Below are positions 8,225-16,562 of a stretch of DNA of 64,000 nucleotides, piece after piece (positions within the stretch are counted from its first letter, which is position 1; each line of letters opens with the position of its first letter). The notes under the pieces were generated by a model, which saw only the letters and a list, made by a program, of their open reading frames with translations, was not told the origin of the DNA and ran no database searches. The DNA is from UBA1783 sp964449115. Lineage in GTDB: Bacteria > Bacillota_I > Bacilli_A > Erysipelotrichales > Erysipelotrichaceae. The translations under genes were made by a program, and so were the position numbers. The stretch lies in the NCBI GenBank assembly GCA_964449115.1, contig CAYUXW010000005.1:8264-72263 (forward strand), given 5' to 3'.

Positions 8225-9430
8225 CTAATCTGCTGCTTTAAAATTGTAAACAGGTTTCAGAATGTCAATTATATCAACACAATTATAAATATCATCAATA
8301 ATATCATTTATTGATTTATAAGCCATTGGAGCCTCATCTAGAGTTGCTTTATTTACCGAAGTTGTATAGATTCCTTCCATTGTCTTTTTATATTCATTTA
8401 GATTAAAGGTCTGCTTAGCCTTGCTGCGCGACATAATTCGACCTGCTCCATGAGGAGCTGAATAGTTCCAATCTGGATTACCTTTACCTTTAGCTAAAAT
8501 GCTTCCATCTCTCATGTTGATAGGAATTAAAACCAATTCATCTTTATGAGCAGAAATAGCACCTTTACGCAATATCATTTCCTTTGTACTGATGTAATTG
8601 TGAACAGTATGAAAAGAAGATAATGCTTTCATATCTGTACGTTCTAAAATAATCTCAGCTATTTTTTCACGATTTCTTCTCGCAAACTGCTGACTTATTT
8701 CCATATCGTGTAAATAATCTTCTAAATAGGAGCCATATAGATAACAGAGATTTTTAGGAACATTGCTTTCCTTAGCTTTCCACTGATTTTCCAAATCTTT
8801 TAAAGCCTTTTGGATTTCATCACGACGTCCCTGTTTTTTATAACTATCAATTAACTCATCTCGTTTCTTAAAATAAGTTTCTTTACCTTCATGTAAATCA
8901 ATTGCCAATTTCTGATACAGTTCAGCTACCTGTTTTCCTAGATTACGACTGCCTGAATGGACAACCAGATATTTGTTGTCAGCACTATCAACACCTATTT
9001 CAATGAAGTGATTTCCTCCACCAAGAGTTCCCAAACTTCTTTCCAGACGTTTTGTATCTTTTAGTTCTCTATAACAGCGAAGTTTGGTTAAATCAAAATA
9101 TTCCAGGCGTGATTGCCAGACGTTTCTACCACTTGGAATAAAATTACAAGCCTGGTCAACCCTTTTAAAATCAATATCAACTTTACCAAGTTTCACTGTG
9201 TACATTCCACAGCCGATATCTACTCCAACAATATTAGGAACTACTTTATCTACTATGGTCATAGTAGTTCCAATTGTACAACCCTTACCAGCATGAACAT
9301 CTGGCATGATTCTTACCTTAGAACCTCTGGTAAATTCCTGATTACACATTCTTTTTATTTGATCAATTGCCTCTTCTTCAACTACTGAAGCATAACAAAT
9401 GGCAGTGCTTACTTTTCCTTTTATTTCCAT
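8225..9430 (-). CDS. rtcB: RtcB-family RNA-splicing ligase
   Basis: RtcB joins RNA 2',3'-cyclic phosphate or 3'-phosphate ends to 5'-OH ends using GTP and Mn(II). I chose the ATG at 9430 (401 residues): GGGGGTGG precedes it, and a promoter at 9483-9511 would be inside any longer form. Diagnostic metal and guanylate motifs are all present: DVHAGKGCTIG, GVDIGCGM, GTLGGGNHFIE, VVHSGSRNLG, and APHGAGR with the guanylylated His in the C-terminal third. No archease or RtcA partner is nearby, so it may act in stress RNA repair. It is monocistronic by its own promoter and terminator. Confidence 0.9.
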   Translation of the reverse strand: MEIKGKVSTAICYASVVEEEAIDQIKRMCNQEFTRGSKVRIMPDVHAGKGCTIGTTMTIVDKVVPNIVGVDIGCGMYTVKLGKVDIDFKRVDQACNFIPSGRNVWQSRLEYFDLTKLRCYRELKDTKRLERSLGTLGGGNHFIEIGVDSADNKYLVVHSGSRNLGKQVAELYQKLAIDLHEGKETYFKKRDELIDSYKKQGRRDEIQKALKDLENQWKAKESNVPKNLCYLYGSYLEDYLHDMEISQQFARRNREKIAEIILERTDMKALSSFHTVHNYISTKEMILRKGAISAHKDELVLIPINMRDGSILAKGKGNPDWNYSAPHGAGRIMSRSKAKQTFNLNEYKKTMEGIYTTSVNKATLDEAPMAYKSINDIIDDIYNCVDIIDILKPVYNFKAAD

Positions 9431-9482
9431 AATCTTGCCACCCCCTTCAATTGTTAATAAATTTATAAATATTAACAATCTA

Positions 9483-9511
9483 ATTATATCTTTCATAACT
9501 TGTTTTGTCTA
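9483..9511 (-). promoter_or_regulatory. Promoter of rtcB
   Basis: On the minus strand: TAGACA, a 17-base spacer and TATAAT. This is five of six and six of six matches to the sigma-A consensus. It lies about 55 bases upstream of the chosen start. Confidence 0.7.
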
Positions 9512-9597
9512 AAATTTACAGCATTTTGATATAAAAAGTCTGAGAAATGGAAATAAGTTCTATAATTTAAAAAACGGAATCAACTCTTTTCGATTAG

Positions 9598-9629
9598 AAA
9601 AAGGCACTAATTTTGATCAGTGCCTTTTT
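9598..9629 (-). terminator. Terminator of the Cna-B surface protein gene
   Basis: AAAAAGGCACT (9598-9608) and AGTGCCTTTTT (9619-9629) form a perfect eleven-base stem. On the minus strand it follows the stop at 9650 by 20 bases. Confidence 0.85.
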
Positions 9630-9649
9630 ATCAGGATAGTTAATTTCAA

Positions 9650-12600
9650 CTATTTTTTATTCTTTTTTTTACTTTTATACTGGTATACCGATAAGCCGAC
9701 TATCGCTGCCAATGATACACTCATCAAAACTACCATGGTCACAACTATAGGCTTGAAGTTGTCTCCAGTCTTTGGTACCACAGGTGGAATATATGTATTG
9801 GTCACATTATAGCCTTCTACCTCTGAAGCATAGTTTTTAACCTCATCTTCAGTTATGGTATATTCTATCAGTTCACCATTTTCATATTTGTCAACACCCT
9901 CAAAGCTCCATGACCAGCCATCAGTCTCTGTTACAACCACGAAGTCTACCTCTACATTACCATTCATCAGTCTGATAGTGATGCTTTCTGGTCTTCTTTC
10001 TGTCACATCATCATCAATCCAGATCTTTTCTCCTGCGACATCAATTGTTTCAGGAGTATGGCGATTTTTTACTGTCAGAGTATTCTGATCATATTCAACC
10101 GTATAGCCTTTTGGCACTTCCACTTCTTCAACCATATAAACTATTGTTTTACCATTATATTTAACTGGTAAATTAGTGAAGATATGGCTTTCATCGGTTT
10201 TATTAGTCAAGGTTACAAGTCCGTCAGCATCCATCAGAGTTCCAGAAGCTGAAGCATTTACCAGATCTGTCCATAAGACTACACTTCCATCAACTGTTGG
10301 AATAAGTTTCAATGTCACATCGGTTCTCAGACCATCCTGGTTACTGTTGTCATCCCAGACCTTGTTTACCGTAACACTGGTTGTACCAGGTGTTCTTGAG
10401 TTGGTCACATCATAACCCGTTCCAGCTTCATTTGCCTTGATAGTAGATTCATAGTTGTTACCAACTGCTTCTTCCTTGATAGTATAGATAATCAGTTTTC
10501 CCTTGTCATATTCAACCAGATTGCTGAACTTATCTTTCCAGCTGTTTGTACCATCCAGAGTTATCTTTTCTCCTGTAGCGATATCATCAGCATATAGCTC
10601 TACTGTCACAGAATCAGCTCTTACTCCATCCTGGTTTTTGTTGTCATCCCAGAACTTCTCAACCTGGATTTCCACTGTACGTTTATGGATACCTGAATCA
10701 TTGAATCTAGAGGCATAGATTGCACTGGCCATCTCATGTTTCTCTGGCATCTTGATTCCGGTTATTACTGTTGACTTCAAGAAGCCTGAGACATACTCGC
10801 CGGCTGCATCTGAATCGGTATAGTCATTGCCGATATTCATCGCTGACGCTCTGTAGTCTTCAATATAGTTGGTCACAAATCTAACACCGAACATACCAGC
10901 TGGTAGTCCGACAAATTTGTATCTTCCGGCTGATAAGTCTGTTATCTCTCCGGTATCAAGATCAAGCTGTTTTCCTAAAGCTACTGATACTGGATTTCCG
11001 GTCTCATCAAGATATGGAACATACTCGCCAGCGGCATTCTGTATCAGCAGTGATACCGTACCTTCAATAAATACATCTTCACTTATCTGACGTATTCCAT
11101 CAGCATTGGCATCATGCCACATCAAACCTTCCAAGGTTCTTTGAATAACATAAACCGGTGAACACACTTCATTTAATGCTCTTGAAAGTGTGTTGGCAAA
11201 AATATCTCCACCCTTGAGTTTAGGTTCAGTACTTAATACCACGTTCTGAACCAATGTCTTTCCACCATCTAAATCTCCCATAGTTACAACAGCCGTTACT
11301 GCTCCTGTGACTCCGGTTATGGCACCTGTTACTGGATCAAGTGTTGCTTTTATCCAATTAACTTCATCCAGATTCTCTAAAATCGATTTTCCAGCTCTGA
11401 TATCAGCAGGATTATAGTCCTGAGATATCGTTCCTCGAACTGTTAAATCCGTAGTATAGTAGACTTCCCATTCTGACAGGTTTTCAACTGTCGATAGAGA
11501 TGTGTCAATTGACCACTCCTGAAGAATTGTCTGAGTTGTTGGATCAAATTTAGACCCACATATATCCCCATTAAATGGGAAGGTGTCTAGAATTATCGCA
11601 TCTGTGTAAGGATTTATCGCATTGTTTGATACATAGGCTTTCCAGCCAATATCTTCACTCAGATCAACATATTTTGAATACGGTATCTTAGCCAGTGAGG
11701 TAGCTGAAAGTTTGGAAACCTTGATTCCCACCTCATCATAGTTACCGTTTACTTTGGTTTTTTCACGATTATCTTCAGTAGCACTTATCCAAACCTTGTT
11801 AAGCAAATGCTCATTGTTTGCTACATCATTAGGTGTTCCTGGTTCACCAATATTGGCACTGTAGATAATCTTTGGCATATCACTGTTGACTACAACATTT
11901 TCAATAAACCAGGTCAGGGTTGTTTCTCCTGTTGTTGTGTTTACGACTATTGTTGAAGGTTCAATCTGAACTCCACCTGTAACTGTACCCTGTCTTCCAG
12001 AAGCAGGATTTTGAGTATAGGTTCCACCAAAATAAGCTGAACCATCAATATAGGTTAAACCTTTTGGCAGAACATCAACTATCGTAACATTTGTCAGTAT
12101 TTGCTGTTGTGAAGGCACAAGGGTCTTAACTGAAGGAGTCAGTCTGAAATCGACAACTCTCTGGTAAGCATCTAAGTCAAAGTTTTTCTTTTCCTGGCCA
12201 CCAGCTTTTTGGACTACTTCCTTTTTAATTGCGGCAGTATAAGGAGTGACATACACTGAATCTCCTCGGTTACTTGAACCAACATGTCCGCCTATATTTG
12301 CTCCATCCTTATAGATTGCTTTTGAATAATAAATTTTATTATTATTAGTCACTGGATAATTATAAATAGTTGCTTTTGGATAAACGACACCATCTAAATT
12401 ATCATAGCGACGAGGAATATATTTTCCGGCATCATTATATGCTTTACCCAACCATACATTGCTTCGCTGAACAATCTGATATACAACATCAGTTGGCGCA
12501 TTAGCTTTTACTTTTACTGGTACAGAAAAGAATACTTGGGTTCTGGCAACTCTTGGATTATCATTTCTAGCCTCAGCTAAAATTCCAACAACCACACCAT

Positions 12601-15244
12601 ATGCTTGGGCTTCTTCCAGCGTTTTAAAGTAAACAAGATCTGCTTCAATAGCATCATCCATCTCAAAATCACTGACCCAAACTTGACCATTTGGTTTGCA
12701 GGCATATAGGAAAGTCGCCGTAAATGTGCTATCAAGATATCCCTGTTTTGTGTGGATTTGTGGCTCTCCAGTCAGTTCTAAGCCTACAGGGTCAAACTTC
12801 ATTAGTGAATTAAGGGCATATATCGCATTGCGCTGTTCCCCATTAGGGTTATATACACCACCCCAAAGAATAGCAAACTGCTGATCACGGGTAGCAGTAT
12901 CTTTGCCAGTATATATCCACTCAAGTGTACCAGCAATATCAGTTCCATCATAATGGTTGACAGAGCGGATATACTGTATACGATTGTCATAAGTTCCTGG
13001 CATTGCTAGATATACTGTTCTAACCAGTGTATCATCTTCTAATGGTAAGCCTTCTTTGTTTGGCTTAGTCTGATTGCTATTATCTGTAACTATAGGAAGA
13101 CTTCCTGCTGTCGGAGAGCTGGCGCGTAAATTTACATCAGTAATTACAAACTCAACTGTTCCATTGCCTCCATAAACCGTTGGTAAATAAGTTTCATTTT
13201 CTCCAAAAGGAACAACAACGAATAATTCAGCTCCACTAAAGCCACCAATATGAGTAGATCTAACTCCATTTTCGGCGTTAAAATAAACTTTTGATATAAG
13301 AGAATTTCCAAAATCTCCATTTGGAAAATAATTAGGATTAATTACATAATTATCTACTGTAAAGGATACTGTACTTCCCGTTTGACTGCCAGTCCAGGTT
13401 CCTCCATTCCAAACAGTAACAGTTCCTGTTGTTGGAGAATATTCACCCATAGGTCTATTTTTACTGGTAGGATTAAGAGTGGAACTGCCAGGAGATGCAT
13501 TTACCCCATAACGTAATTGAACATACTTAACAATATCTCTTCCATCTAATTGAATTGTACTGGATGAGTTTCCTTCATAAGACCAGACTAGTGGAACATA
13601 TAAAGATTGGCCTGACAAATCAAATACCGCTCCATCTTCTCTTCTAAATGTAACTTTGAAATTTAAATCAAAGGTAATTGGGCCTTCTGGAATCGCAACT
13701 CCTTTTAATCCATCATTTGGATCAATATTATAAAGCTGCAAGGTAATTCCATAGCCAACAAGTCGACCATAAACACCGCCAGCATCCTTGTTCATTGCCA
13801 GCTCGTTGCCAGTAGAAAAATTAAAGGTATCTAGCCCATTGGCGTACATGTTATGAATCTCTTTTAACTGCACATTGAGTCTCAGCTCACTGCTGACTGT
13901 TACAGGATCTCCATAAACTGTCTTTGCTTCAACCCTATTATGTTTTGGACACACTCCATCGAGATGGTTGTGTTCCAGCCATATTGTAAATTTCGGTTCT
14001 ATCGTAGAACCATTTTCAATATTCAATACACGAACAACCGCATTTAAGGTTGCACTACCTGGAAATGCACTTGGATTTGGTTCTACAGGAACGACAAATC
14101 TTTTCCCAGTTAAAACCTGAGACATAACTCCATCAACTAATTTATTTTCAATAACATAGTAGCTTTCACCATCTTTTTTATCGGCTAGTTCAGCTATGTT
14201 ATTTACTTTCAGACCAATCCAGGTCATGCCATCTACATCCCATTCAGCCTGGTCTGCTCGATATGGCAAAACAAATTCATAATACAGATATCCTTCCTTA
14301 ACTCCCAGATATTCTCCAGAAATTGCGGTAGAATAACTGAAATCATAAGAAACCGTATCAAAAGTTCTTACTATTCTATTATCTGGACAGCAGTCATTTC
14401 CTGGACGGTCTTTATAGCTTGGATCATTTGGATCTTCTGAAGTATCAAACGGTCCGGTTCCATCCTGAATGTCGACTATTTCAAAACGACTTACATAAGC
14501 CCAGTCTCCATCCAGAAATTCAGCTACACTGCCATCTTTTAAAACAAACTCATCATAAAGAGCCTGATACTTGCCCATTTCTTGAGGGCCAATGTACGCT
14601 TCTAAAAGATTCTGCTCTCCATCAGTCAGAAGATTAAATTCATTTGTTATGTTTATAAGTTTAGATCTTAATTCCAATCTCTCAGCATTAGTATAATTAA
14701 CCGCTTCACTCATTTCTGGAAGAGCTTTTATATCATCTGCCAAGGCTTGACCTTTTACTTTTACAGTTACAGTATCTATTTCCAAGTCAGCAATAGTGGC
14801 ATCATCAAAAGTGGCCTTTAAAACATATTCGCCATCCTTATCACTATTATAGATATTTAAAGGATCTGCAGAAGTCCACGATATGGTTTCAGCACGGGTT
14901 TCTTCTGTTCCATTTTCCAGAGTATAGACAACAAGCAGTGTTGACTGAAGTCCTATCTCTTCAAAAGCCGTTCCCACCATTACTTCATAAGTATTAGGAT
15001 AAGGCTTGGCTATCTCTTTTACAGTTTCTCCTGCATTTAAACCCATCAGATTAATTCCGAAAGGATTATTATTGTTAAAACCGTTGTTTCTTTGTTCATT
15101 CCGGTAAAAATCATTATTTACATCTACAACTGTCTTTGCCCGCACCGTGTTTGGATTTAATATTCCATTATTTATTCCAAACTGACAGACAAGCATTAAC
15201 AAAACAATAATTAAGGTTAATAGTCTTTTAATTTTGCTCTCCAT
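9650..15244 (-). CDS. Giant sortase-anchored Cna-B domain surface protein
   Basis: 1864 residues from the ATG at 15244 (GGAGA upstream). The longer frame to 15325 would include the -10 of a good promoter. The N-terminal 36 residues are a signal peptide (KIKRLL, hydrophobic core, VRAK). The large central part has beta-rich adhesin-like and DUF11-like segments. Near residue 1430 is an SdrD-B-like module (EGLMWHDANADGIR). Three Cna-B repeats follow at about 1525-1820, with Lys in VEKFWDD, VNKVWDD and GEKIWIDD, a Glu in YTIKEEA, YMVEEVE and YTITEDE, and Asn in the closing VTN/VKN strands. These are the residues that form intramolecular isopeptide bonds. The end is VPKTGD, a membrane helix and KSKKKNKK, for sortase anchoring. 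The role is presumably adhesion to host or neighbours; the ligand is unknown. Confidence 0.92.
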   Translation of the reverse strand: MESKIKRLLTLIIVLLMLVCQFGINNGILNPNTVRAKTVVDVNNDFYRNEQRNNGFNNNNPFGINLMGLNAGETVKEIAKPYPNTYEVMVGTAFEEIGLQSTLLVVYTLENGTEETRAETISWTSADPLNIYNSDKDGEYVLKATFDDATIADLEIDTVTVKVKGQALADDIKALPEMSEAVNYTNAERLELRSKLINITNEFNLLTDGEQNLLEAYIGPQEMGKYQALYDEFVLKDGSVAEFLDGDWAYVSRFEIVDIQDGTGPFDTSEDPNDPSYKDRPGNDCCPDNRIVRTFDTVSYDFSYSTAISGEYLGVKEGYLYYEFVLPYRADQAEWDVDGMTWIGLKVNNIAELADKKDGESYYVIENKLVDGVMSQVLTGKRFVVPVEPNPSAFPGSATLNAVVRVLNIENGSTIEPKFTIWLEHNHLDGVCPKHNRVEAKTVYGDPVTVSSELRLNVQLKEIHNMYANGLDTFNFSTGNELAMNKDAGGVYGRLVGYGITLQLYNIDPNDGLKGVAIPEGPITFDLNFKVTFRREDGAVFDLSGQSLYVPLVWSYEGNSSSTIQLDGRDIVKYVQLRYGVNASPGSSTLNPTSKNRPMGEYSPTTGTVTVWNGGTWTGSQTGSTVSFTVDNYVINPNYFPNGDFGNSLISKVYFNAENGVRSTHIGGFSGAELFVVVPFGENETYLPTVYGGNGTVEFVITDVNLRASSPTAGSLPIVTDNSNQTKPNKEGLPLEDDTLVRTVYLAMPGTYDNRIQYIRSVNHYDGTDIAGTLEWIYTGKDTATRDQQFAILWGGVYNPNGEQRNAIYALNSLMKFDPVGLELTGEPQIHTKQGYLDSTFTATFLYACKPNGQVWVSDFEMDDAIEADLVYFKTLEEAQAYGVVVGILAEARNDNPRVARTQVFFSVPVKVKANAPTDVVYQIVQRSNVWLGKAYNDAGKYIPRRYDNLDGVVYPKATIYNYPVTNNNKIYYSKAIYKDGANIGGHVGSSNRGDSVYVTPYTAAIKKEVVQKAGGQEKKNFDLDAYQRVVDFRLTPSVKTLVPSQQQILTNVTIVDVLPKGLTYIDGSAYFGGTYTQNPASGRQGTVTGGVQIEPSTIVVNTTTGETTLTWFIENVVVNSDMPKIIYSANIGEPGTPNDVANNEHLLNKVWISATEDNREKTKVNGNYDEVGIKVSKLSATSLAKIPYSKYVDLSEDIGWKAYVSNNAINPYTDAIILDTFPFNGDICGSKFDPTTQTILQEWSIDTSLSTVENLSEWEVYYTTDLTVRGTISQDYNPADIRAGKSILENLDEVNWIKATLDPVTGAITGVTGAVTAVVTMGDLDGGKTLVQNVVLSTEPKLKGGDIFANTLSRALNEVCSPVYVIQRTLEGLMWHDANADGIRQISEDVFIEGTVSLLIQNAAGEYVPYLDETGNPVSVALGKQLDLDTGEITDLSAGRYKFVGLPAGMFGVRFVTNYIEDYRASAMNIGNDYTDSDAAGEYVSGFLKSTVITGIKMPEKHEMASAIYASRFNDSGIHKRTVEIQVEKFWDDNKNQDGVRADSVTVELYADDIATGEKITLDGTNSWKDKFSNLVEYDKGKLIIYTIKEEAVGNNYESTIKANEAGTGYDVTNSRTPGTTSVTVNKVWDDNSNQDGLRTDVTLKLIPTVDGSVVLWTDLVNASASGTLMDADGLVTLTNKTDESHIFTNLPVKYNGKTIVYMVEEVEVPKGYTVEYDQNTLTVKNRHTPETIDVAGEKIWIDDDVTERRPESITIRLMNGNVEVDFVVVTETDGWSWSFEGVDKYENGELIEYTITEDEVKNYASEVEGYNVTNTYIPPVVPKTGDNFKPIVVTMVVLMSVSLAAIVGLSVYQYKSKKKNKK

Positions 15245-15302
15245 ACCATATTCTCCGTTTTTCCCACCAAAAAAAAATATTTGTCTAAAATGACTTTTAT
15301 AA

Positions 15303-15331
15303 ATTGTAGCATTTATATATGCCATTTACAA
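15303..15331 (-). promoter_or_regulatory. Promoter of the Cna-B surface protein gene
   Basis: Minus strand TTGTAA, a 17-base spacer and TACAAT. It sits between the upstream gene's terminator and the ATG at 15244, so the surface protein gene is its own transcription unit. Confidence 0.65.
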
Positions 15332-15336
15332 GAAAA

Positions 15337-15367
15337 AAAGCAACATCCAAACAAAAGATGTTGCTTT
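15337..15367 (-). terminator. Terminator of the SDR gene
   Basis: AAAGCAACATC / GATGTTGCTTT, eleven base pairs. On the minus strand it is followed by a run of seven T. It lies about 100 bases beyond the SDR stop. Confidence 0.8.
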
Positions 15368-15463
15368 AATTCAAAATTTTCAATAGATATCACATATGTT
15401 TAAAATATGTTAAATCTATTTAAAACCAGCGCCTTATTCAGTTAATTGAATTAGTAAACTGAA

Positions 15464-16249
15464 TTAAATACAAGTGTAACCACCGTCAACCGCGATGATC
15501 TGACCTGTAACATAGCTTGATTCTTCAGCAGCTAAGAATACTGCAGCTGAGTTCAATTCACCTTCGTTACCATAACGTGCCATTGGTACAGTTCTATTAG
15601 CGAATTCCTGGAAGAAATCACTATTTAATGTTTCAGTTGTTAATTCAGTATAGAAGTAACCTGGACAGATACAGTTTACTGTAACACCTGATTTAGCTAA
15701 TTCAGCAGCTGCACCTTTTGTAAAGTTAACAACAGCGCCTTTAGTTGCATGGTAAGCAATTGTAGGAATAGCCAGGTTTCCAACTAAACCATAGATTGAA
15801 GAAATATTAATTACACGACCGAATGTTTGATTGCCTGCTTCAATATTTTCTTTCATGTATCCAGCAAATGCTTTTGTAACTGCAAATACTGAAGTTAAGT
15901 CTAAATTAACTGTAAAGTCCCAGTCTTCTCTTTTGAAATCAACTAATGGTGTTCCAGTTCCTCTTTCACCACCAGCATTGTTAATGATAACTTCACAATG
16001 TCCAAATGTTTTCTTTGTTTCTTCAACTGCATTAGCAATTAATTCTGCACTTGTAATATCACATGCTACTGGTAAAACTTTAACTCCGTATTTTTCTGAC
16101 CATTCTTTTGCACTTGCTTCTAAACGCTCTAATCTTCTAGCCATAATAACAAGATCAGCACCAAGTTTTGCAAAACCTTCAGCCATCTGTTTTCCTAAAC
16201 CAGATGATGCACCAGTGATTGCAACTACTTTTCCTTTAAAATTAAACAT
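15464..16249 (-). CDS. Short-chain dehydrogenase/reductase (SDR), classical type
   Basis: A 261-residue NAD(P)-dependent oxidoreductase of the usual classical SDR length. It shows the cofactor-binding TGASSGLG (near residue 13), the NNAG motif, catalytic Ser in NISSIYG, the YHATKG Tyr-Lys pair, and the C-terminal SYVTGQIIAVDGGYT. It is closest in general look to gluconate 5-dehydrogenase-like or 3-oxoacyl reductase-like SDRs; the substrate cannot be read off. AGGAGGT precedes the start. It is divergent from a flavin oxidoreductase gene, with which it may share a substrate or regulator. Confidence 0.85.
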   Translation of the reverse strand: MFNFKGKVVAITGASSGLGKQMAEGFAKLGADLVIMARRLERLEASAKEWSEKYGVKVLPVACDITSAELIANAVEETKKTFGHCEVIINNAGGERGTGTPLVDFKREDWDFTVNLDLTSVFAVTKAFAGYMKENIEAGNQTFGRVINISSIYGLVGNLAIPTIAYHATKGAVVNFTKGAAAELAKSGVTVNCICPGYFYTELTTETLNSDFFQEFANRTVPMARYGNEGELNSAAVFLAAEESSYVTGQIIAVDGGYTCI

Positions 16250-16298
16250 ATTGAATAACCTCCTCTTTTCAAATATTTATTTCCATACGTCATTTACA

Positions 16299-16327
16299 AT
16301 TGTACACTTTTTAAAAATCTATTTCAA
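16299..16327 (-). promoter_or_regulatory. Promoter of the SDR gene
   Basis: Minus strand TTGAAA, a 17-base spacer and TACAAT. The -10 overlaps a perfect ten-base palindrome TACAATTGTA at 16295-16304, a possible operator. Confidence 0.65.
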
Positions 16328-16479
16328 TGTAAATCAAGCAAATTATAGCCACTTGTGAATTTTTTAGCTTTTAAAACTTTTGATTTGTTAATTTAACATA
16401 GATTTAAAGATTTAAATTGTCTTAAATGTAAAATAAGTTGTTTTTTACAAATTTTTATTATTTTATTTCACTATTTTTG

Positions 16480-16513
16480 ACTTGTGAAAATATTTTAAAA
16501 ATAGACTTGTGAA
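16480..16513. repeat. Direct repeats ACTTGTGAA in the divergent SDR/oxidoreductase promoter region
   Basis: GACTTGTGAAAA occurs twice, 25 bases apart, at 16479-16490 and 16504-16515. A third ACTTGTGAA lies at 16351-16359. The second full copy overlaps the -35 of the plus-strand promoter. The 313-base region between the two genes otherwise holds only AT-rich DNA and the two promoters. These are candidate regulator binding sites; no regulator gene is adjacent. Confidence 0.5.
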
Positions 16514-16536
16514 AAAATTGTTTAACATTGTACAAT
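16507..16536 (+). promoter_or_regulatory. Promoter of the flavin oxidoreductase gene
   Basis: TTGTGA, an 18-base spacer and TACAAT. The -10 is inside the perfect palindrome ATTGTACAAT (16527-16536). The GGGGG ribosome binding site at 16550-16554 precedes the ATG. Confidence 0.6.
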
Positions 16537-16562
16537 AAGATGAGGACAAAGGGGGAAAAATA

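Noticed and set aside
12696..14637. Plus-strand short frames within the Cna-B protein gene
   Set aside because: Shadow frames with no ribosome binding sites and no recognisable products.
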